A stretch of DNA of 15,861 bases, from assembly GCA_041477005.1 (NCBI GenBank), contig JBGOUJ010000106.1:1-15861 (forward strand), written 5' to 3'. The translations under genes and the position numbers were made by a program. Of the stretch, positions 12,376-15,861 are shown piece after piece; position 1 is the stretch's first letter, and each line of letters starts with the position of its first letter. The stretch is from JBGOUJ01 sp041477005 (lineage in GTDB: Bacteria > Acidobacteriota > Terriglobia > Bryobacterales > JACQDG01). Under the pieces are notes generated by a model. It saw only the letters and a program-made list of their open reading frames with translations, ran no database searches and was not told the DNA's origin.

Positions 12376-13368
12376 ATGGCGACCTCTGCCGTGGAGTTGC
12401 AGGCGCAGTCGGATTTCGCGCGGGACGTCCGCCGCGGTTTGAGCAAGCCGGACCAGAAGGAGCTGCCGTCCATGTACCTTTACAACGAGGTCGGGACGGC
12501 CTTGTTCGAGGCGATCACCTGGCTGCCGGAATACGGCCTGACGCGCGCCGACGAGCGGCTGATCGAGCGATACGCGGACGCCATCCTCGACCGCCTGCCG
12601 CCGCCGGTGCTGGTGGCCGAGCTCGGCAGCGGCAGCGGGCGGAAGACGCGCTGGATTCTGGAAGCGCTGGCCCGGCGCCAGCCCGTGCTTTACTACCCGA
12701 TCGACATCTCGCGGCTGGCGCTGGCCCGGTGCCGGCAGGAGCTCTCCGGGCTGGGATCGATCGGCATCGTGGGCCTCGAGCAGTCTTACCTGGAAGGCTT
12801 GCTCGAAGTCGCCTACCGCCGCGAGGCGGGACAAAGCCTGCTGGTTCTCTTTCTCGGCAGCACGATCGGGAACTTCGATCCGCTGGCCGCGGCCCGGTTC
12901 CTGATCGAAATCCGCCGGCGCCTGTCGCCGGGCGACGCGCTGCTGGTGGGGATGGATCTGGAAAAGTCTGTTGGGCAAATGCTGCTGGCCTATGACGATC
13001 CGACCGGGATTACGGCGGCCTTCAACCTGAATCTGCTGGCGCGCATCAACCGCGAGCTGGGCGCCGACTTCGACCTGCGCCGGTTCGAGCACGAAGCCCG
13101 GTACAACCAGGCCGAGCCCCGGATCGAGATGCACCTGAGATCCCAAGCGCGGCAGACGGTTTCGGTTCCGGCGGCCGATTTCACCTTTACGTTGAGTGAA
13201 GGGGAGACGATCTGGACCGAAGCCTGCCACAAGTTCCGCGCCGAGGAGATCCCGCGGATGGCCGAGGACGCCGGCTTCGTTTGTGAAGCGCAATGGGTGG
13301 ACCCGGAGTGGCCCTTCGCCGAGAGCCTGTGGGCCGTTAGTAGCAAAGCTGCAGCTATTAGCCATTAG
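12376..13368 (+). CDS. egtD: EgtD, histidine N-alpha-methyltransferase
   Basis: EgtD trimethylates the alpha-amino group of histidine with SAM to give hercynine, the substrate of EgtB. The 330-aa protein shows YLYNEVGTALFEAITWLPEYGLTRADE (34-60), the SAM loop VAELGSGSGRKTR (80-92) and FLGSTIGNF (159-167). It also has AYDDPTGITAAFNLNLLARINRELGADFD (205-233), EMHLRS (251-256) and EGETIWTEACHKFR (275-288). By comparison with the Mycobacterium smegmatis enzyme as I remember it, N166, Y206, M252 and E282 are kept, while the histidine-contacting S284 is Cys here. The C-terminal few residues (about AAAISH) and the stop are encoded by the TTAGCCATTAGCC repeat. It forms a tight pair with egtB. Confidence 0.95.
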   Translation: MATSAVELQAQSDFARDVRRGLSKPDQKELPSMYLYNEVGTALFEAITWLPEYGLTRADERLIERYADAILDRLPPPVLVAELGSGSGRKTRWILEALARRQPVLYYPIDISRLALARCRQELSGLGSIGIVGLEQSYLEGLLEVAYRREAGQSLLVLFLGSTIGNFDPLAAARFLIEIRRRLSPGDALLVGMDLEKSVGQMLLAYDDPTGITAAFNLNLLARINRELGADFDLRRFEHEARYNQAEPRIEMHLRSQARQTVSVPAADFTFTLSEGETIWTEACHKFRAEEIPRMAEDAGFVCEAQWVDPEWPFAESLWAVSSKAAAISH

Positions 13369-13535
13369 CCATCAGCTATCAGCAAGCGGTTCGCGCGGGG
13401 TTGCTGACGGCTGAAAGCTGATGGCTGGATGCTGCATCCATGCAAGCCATCACGAGGCCAGTCCGTGCGGGGTTGCTGACGGCTGATAGCTGAGAGCTGA
13501 TCGCTGCTTCTCTGACGGCTGATAGCTGCTTCTCT
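13355..13535. repeat. Cluster of GCTGATAGCTGATGGCTG-family repeats
   Basis: The left part (ATTAGCCATTAGCCATCAGC) is the reverse complement of GCTGATGGCTAATGGCTAAT and opposes the following GCTGAAAGCTGATGGCTGG. An exact 20-mer, GCGGGGTTGCTGACGGCTGA, occurs at 13395-13414 and 13467-13486, and GCTGCTTCTCT at 13503-13513 and 13525-13535. The cluster spans the whole egtD to ABC-ATPase gap, provides the egtD stop, and ends five bases before the ATPase start, leaving no Shine-Dalgarno. Confidence 0.85.
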
Positions 13536-13539
13536 TACT

Positions 13540-14286
13540 ATGAGCGCCATCGTGGCCTTTCGCAATGTCTCCTACAGCGTCGGCGGGCGGGAGATTCTCC
13601 GCGATCTGAACCTGGAAGTGGAAGCGGGGGAGACCCTGGTCTTGTTGGGCCGGAGCGGCTCTGGCAAGACCACGGCGCTGAAGATGGTCAACGGGCTGCT
13701 GGCGCCGACGGCGGGCGAGGTGTGGGTCGACGGCAAATCGACCGCCGCCTGGGACCCGATTCGGCTGAAGCGGCGGATCGGCTACGTGATTCAGGATGTC
13801 GGCCTGTTCCCACACTTCACGGTGGCGCAAAACGTCGGCTTGGTGCCTCGTTTGGAGGGCTGGGAGACGCAGCGGATCGAGGAGCGAACGCGGGAGCTGC
13901 TGGGCCAGGTCGGCCTCGATCCGGGACAGTTTGCCGGGCGCTATCCGCGCGAGCTTTCGGGCGGCCAGCGCCAGCGAGTGGGCGTGGCGCGGGCTCTGGC
14001 GGCCGATCCCTCGCTGCTGCTGTTTGACGAGCCGTTCGGGGCGCTCGATCCGGTCACGCGCCTGGAAGTGCAGCGGCTATTTCTGGAGCTGCGCCGGCGG
14101 CTCGGCAAGTCGGCGATCTTTGTGACCCACGATGTGCGCGAGGCGCTGCTGGTCGGCTCGCGCATCGGGCTGCTGCGCGAGGGACGCCTCCAGGTGCTGG
14201 CCACGCCTTCGGAGCTGCTGCGGGCGCGGGGCGAGGAAGTGGAAGCCTTCCTGGCGATCCTCGACTGGAAAACGGAGGTCCAATAA
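13540..14286 (+). CDS. OpuC/ProU-like ABC importer, ATP-binding subunit
   Basis: The nucleotide-binding subunit of a quaternary-amine (glycine betaine/choline/carnitine)-type importer. The 248-aa protein has Walker A GRSGSGKT (37-44), Q-loop Q85 in YVIQDVGLFPHFTVAQNV, signature LSGGQRQR (139-146), Walker B LLLFDEP (159-165), D-loop ALD and H-loop H197 (FVTHD). The VIQDVGLFPHFTVAQNV pattern is typical of ProV/OpuCA. Unlike many OpuCA/ProV proteins (about 380-400 aa) there is no C-terminal CBS pair, so the ionic-strength sensing reported for OpuA-type CBS domains would be absent. Start ATG 13540 gives MSAIVAFRNVSYSV; no Shine-Dalgarno. It ends in TAATG, overlapping the permease start by one base. 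Confidence 0.93.
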   Translation: MSAIVAFRNVSYSVGGREILRDLNLEVEAGETLVLLGRSGSGKTTALKMVNGLLAPTAGEVWVDGKSTAAWDPIRLKRRIGYVIQDVGLFPHFTVAQNVGLVPRLEGWETQRIEERTRELLGQVGLDPGQFAGRYPRELSGGQRQRVGVARALAADPSLLLFDEPFGALDPVTRLEVQRLFLELRRRLGKSAIFVTHDVREALLVGSRIGLLREGRLQVLATPSELLRARGEEVEAFLAILDWKTEVQ

Positions 14287-14903
14287 TGCCGCCGGGACTG
14301 GCAAGCGAGATGGCGGACCTGAGTTTGGAGCACCTGGTGCTGGTGCTGGTTTCGATGTCGATCGCCGCGGCGATCGGAGTGCCGGTGGGCGTCCTGCTCA
14401 CGCGGCGGGCGCCGCTGCGGCGGTGGGTGCTGGGCCTTGCGAACGTGATGCAGACCGTGCCGAGCCTGGCCCTGTTTGGATTCCTGATTCCGATTCCGTT
14501 TATCGGCGGGATCGGCAAGCGCACGGCGATTGTCGCGCTGGTACTCTACGCGCTGCTGCCGATTCTGCGGAACACCCTGGCCGGAATCCTGGGCGTGGAT
14601 CCGGCGGTGCGGGAATCGGCCATCGCCATGGGCATGACGCCGGGACAACTTCTGCGCCAGGTGGAGATTCCACTCGCCGCGCGGACCATCCTGGCCGGCC
14701 TGCGCGTCGCTACGGTCACGACCATCGGCACGGCCACGATCGCCGCGGCCATCGGGGGCGGGGGATTGGGCGTCTTCATTTTTCGCGGCGTGGCCTCGAT
14801 CGATACGACGCAGATCCTGGCCGGCGCGGTGCCGGCGGCGCTGATCGCGCTTCTGGCGGACGGAGGCCTCGGATGGATCGAGCGAAAACTCTCGCCTGCC
14901 TGA
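14286..14903 (+). CDS. OpuCB/ProW-like ABC permease
   Basis: An inner-membrane permease of 205 aa with about five or six hydrophobic segments: 16-38, 48-71, 81-103, 135-165 and 174-193. The cytoplasmic EAA-type loop that contacts the ATPase is ESAIAMGMTPGQLLRQVEIPLAARTILAGLR (110-140). The segments NVMQTVPSLALFGFLIP and TIGTATIAAAIGGGGLGVFIFRG are hallmarks of the OpuC/ProW permease family. Its start overlaps the ATPase stop by one base, and its end overlaps the binding-protein gene by 31 bases, showing a coupled operon. OpuC systems often have two permease genes; only one is seen here, so it may act as a homodimer. Confidence 0.92.
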   Translation: MPPGLASEMADLSLEHLVLVLVSMSIAAAIGVPVGVLLTRRAPLRRWVLGLANVMQTVPSLALFGFLIPIPFIGGIGKRTAIVALVLYALLPILRNTLAGILGVDPAVRESAIAMGMTPGQLLRQVEIPLAARTILAGLRVATVTTIGTATIAAAIGGGGLGVFIFRGVASIDTTQILAGAVPAALIALLADGGLGWIERKLSPA

Positions 14904-15778
14904 TGGCCGGCCTCCTGCTCGCCGGCTGGTCACTTTTCGGCTGCTTCCTCGCCGGCTGCTCGAAAGCCCGCCCGCTCACCGTCGCATCCAAGAACTTCAC
15001 CGAGCAGGTCATCTTGGGCGAGATCCTGGCCCAGCATATCGAGCACCGGCTCGGCGGCAAGGTCGACCGCAAATTGAATCTCGGCGGCACGCTGCTGACG
15101 CATCAGGCGTTGGTCCACGGCGAGATCGATGTGTATCCCGAGTACACTGGCACCGCTCTGACGGCGGTCCTCAAGCTCCCGCCGTCGTCCGACGCGGCAG
15201 CCGTCCTGGCCCGCGTGCGGGAAGAATACCGCAAGCGCTGGCAGGTCGATTGGCTCGACCCGCTGGGATTCAACAATACCTTCGCCATGGTGGTTCGCGG
15301 AGACGACGCGCGGCGCTGGGGCCTCGAGACCGTGAGCGACGCCGCGCGGCGCGACTGGAAGCTCGGCGCCGGCTACGAGTTCCAGCAGCGGCCCGACGGG
15401 CTGGCTGGCCTGCTCCAGGCCTACGGCCTGCGCTTGAATGGCGCCCCGAAGGCCATGGACCTGGGTTTGCTCTACAAGGCGATCGAGCAGAAGCAGGTGG
15501 ACATGGTGGCGGGCAACACGACCGACGGCGTGCTATCGGTGCTCGACGTTAAGGTCCTTGCGGACGACAAGCGGTATTTCCCTCCTTATCAGGCGGCGGT
15601 ACTGGTTCGGGAACAGTCGCTGGCGACCTACCCTGGCCTGCGGCAAGCGCTCGAGGAGCTGGGGGGCAAGTTCTCCGATCAGGCGATGCGGAAGCTCAAT
15701 TACCAGGTGGACGGGGAGCATCGGCCGGTGGTCGAGGTGGCAGCGCGCTTCCTTCGGGAGGCGGGGCTGGGGCGTTGA
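14873..15778 (+). CDS. OpuCC-like glycine betaine/choline-type substrate-binding lipoprotein
   Basis: A 301-aa binding protein of the OpuAC type. Residues 1-28 are a lipoprotein signal with basic start (MDRAK), hydrophobic core and lipobox LAGC (lipidated cysteine C29; C24 is a weaker alternative). The mature part shows TVASKNFTEQVILGEILAQHIE (36-57), GGTLLTHQALVHGEIDVYPEYTGTALT (71-97), GYEFQQRPDGLAGLLQAYGL, LLYKAIEQKQVDMVAGNTTDG and the terminal LNYQVDGEHRPVVEVAARFLREAGL, all typical of OpuCC/OsmX proteins. ATG 14873 is chosen because GGAGG lies six bases upstream and the n-region is basic; ATG 14903 (TGATG with the permease stop) is the alternative. Ligand specificity cannot be decided by eye. 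Confidence 0.93.
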   Translation: MDRAKTLACLMAGLLLAGWSLFGCFLAGCSKARPLTVASKNFTEQVILGEILAQHIEHRLGGKVDRKLNLGGTLLTHQALVHGEIDVYPEYTGTALTAVLKLPPSSDAAAVLARVREEYRKRWQVDWLDPLGFNNTFAMVVRGDDARRWGLETVSDAARRDWKLGAGYEFQQRPDGLAGLLQAYGLRLNGAPKAMDLGLLYKAIEQKQVDMVAGNTTDGVLSVLDVKVLADDKRYFPPYQAAVLVREQSLATYPGLRQALEELGGKFSDQAMRKLNYQVDGEHRPVVEVAARFLREAGLGR

Positions 15779-15861
15779 ATGTTGCCAGGGGTCTCGGGCG
15801 ATCAATCCTTGCCGGCCGCAGCCGAGCCTCCTGAATTCAATCCACGGAAGCGCCTATTCGA
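15779..15861 (+). CDS. Possible start of a further gene (runs off the window)
   Basis: An ATG follows the binding-protein stop directly (TGAATG) and the frame stays open for the remaining 27 codons (MLPGVSGDQSLPAAAEPPEFNPRKRLF). A GGGAGG lies about 20 bases upstream, which is too far to be convincing. No family can be recognised from this piece; it could also be non-coding. Confidence 0.3.
   Translation, partial: MLPGVSGDQSLPAAAEPPEFNPRKRLF

Noticed and set aside
13355..13535. CRISPR-like array
   Set aside because: Units vary in length and orientation, spacers are not uniform, and no cas genes are near.
14132..14872. Upstream extension of the binding-protein frame through the ATPase and permease genes
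   Set aside because: It overlaps two well-supported genes. The lipoprotein signal and the GGAGG site fix the start at 14873.

Overview
The window looks like a piece of a GC-rich (estimated by eye at 60-65%), densely coding bacterial chromosome. The best guess is Acidobacteriota, possibly the Bryobacterales/Solibacter side. Reasons are the MacB/FtsX-type permease tail of the kind abundant there, the mix of housekeeping genes, and intergenic gaps packed with short dispersed repeats. This assignment is inference; there is no rRNA or other taxonomic marker here, and no tRNA, CRISPR array or intact mobile element was seen.

Layout. (1) 1-762: C-terminal part of a MacB/FtsX-like ABC permease, cut by the window edge, followed by about 370 bases with no recognisable gene. 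(2) 1129-2173, minus strand: a cytoplasmic sulfite-oxidase-fold molybdopterin protein with a small unknown protein directly downstream. It diverges from a DUF309 gene whose start codon is only 14 bases away. (3) 2608-4340, minus strand: metX-metW, overlapping by ATGA, for homoserine O-acylation in methionine synthesis. (4) 4489-8498, plus strand: hpt (purine salvage), then a tightly overlapping trio: an RpiB-like isomerase, a DeoC-type aldolase, and a GAF-GAF-PP2C (RsbU/SpoIIE-type) phosphatase. (5) 8639-9895: lysA. (6) 10062-13368: an exported acetamidase/formamidase-family protein, then egtB and egtD of ergothioneine biosynthesis. (7) 13540-15778: a compact three-gene OpuC/ProU-like importer (ATPase, permease, lipoprotein binding protein). 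A possible next gene starts at 15779.

The most interesting unit is the rpiB-deoC-phosphatase trio. The isomerase has an EutQ/EutT-like N-terminal module and lacks the usual catalytic Cys and Thr. The aldolase carries a roughly 93-residue N-terminal extension: an amphipathic helix resembling a bacterial microcompartment encapsulation peptide, a Pro/Ala linker, and a CxxCxxxCxxxC cluster. The pair DeoC plus RpiB is the enzymatic signature of the 'sugar phosphate utilizing' class of microcompartments. No shell protein is in this window, so this would be a satellite locus if the reading is right.

The second theme is the intergenic DNA. At least five unrelated families of short repeats occupy most gaps, several as near-perfect palindromes. 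In at least three cases the repeat runs into a gene and supplies its end: the signal-peptide n-region of the acetamidase-family protein, and the C-termini of the DUF309 protein and EgtD.
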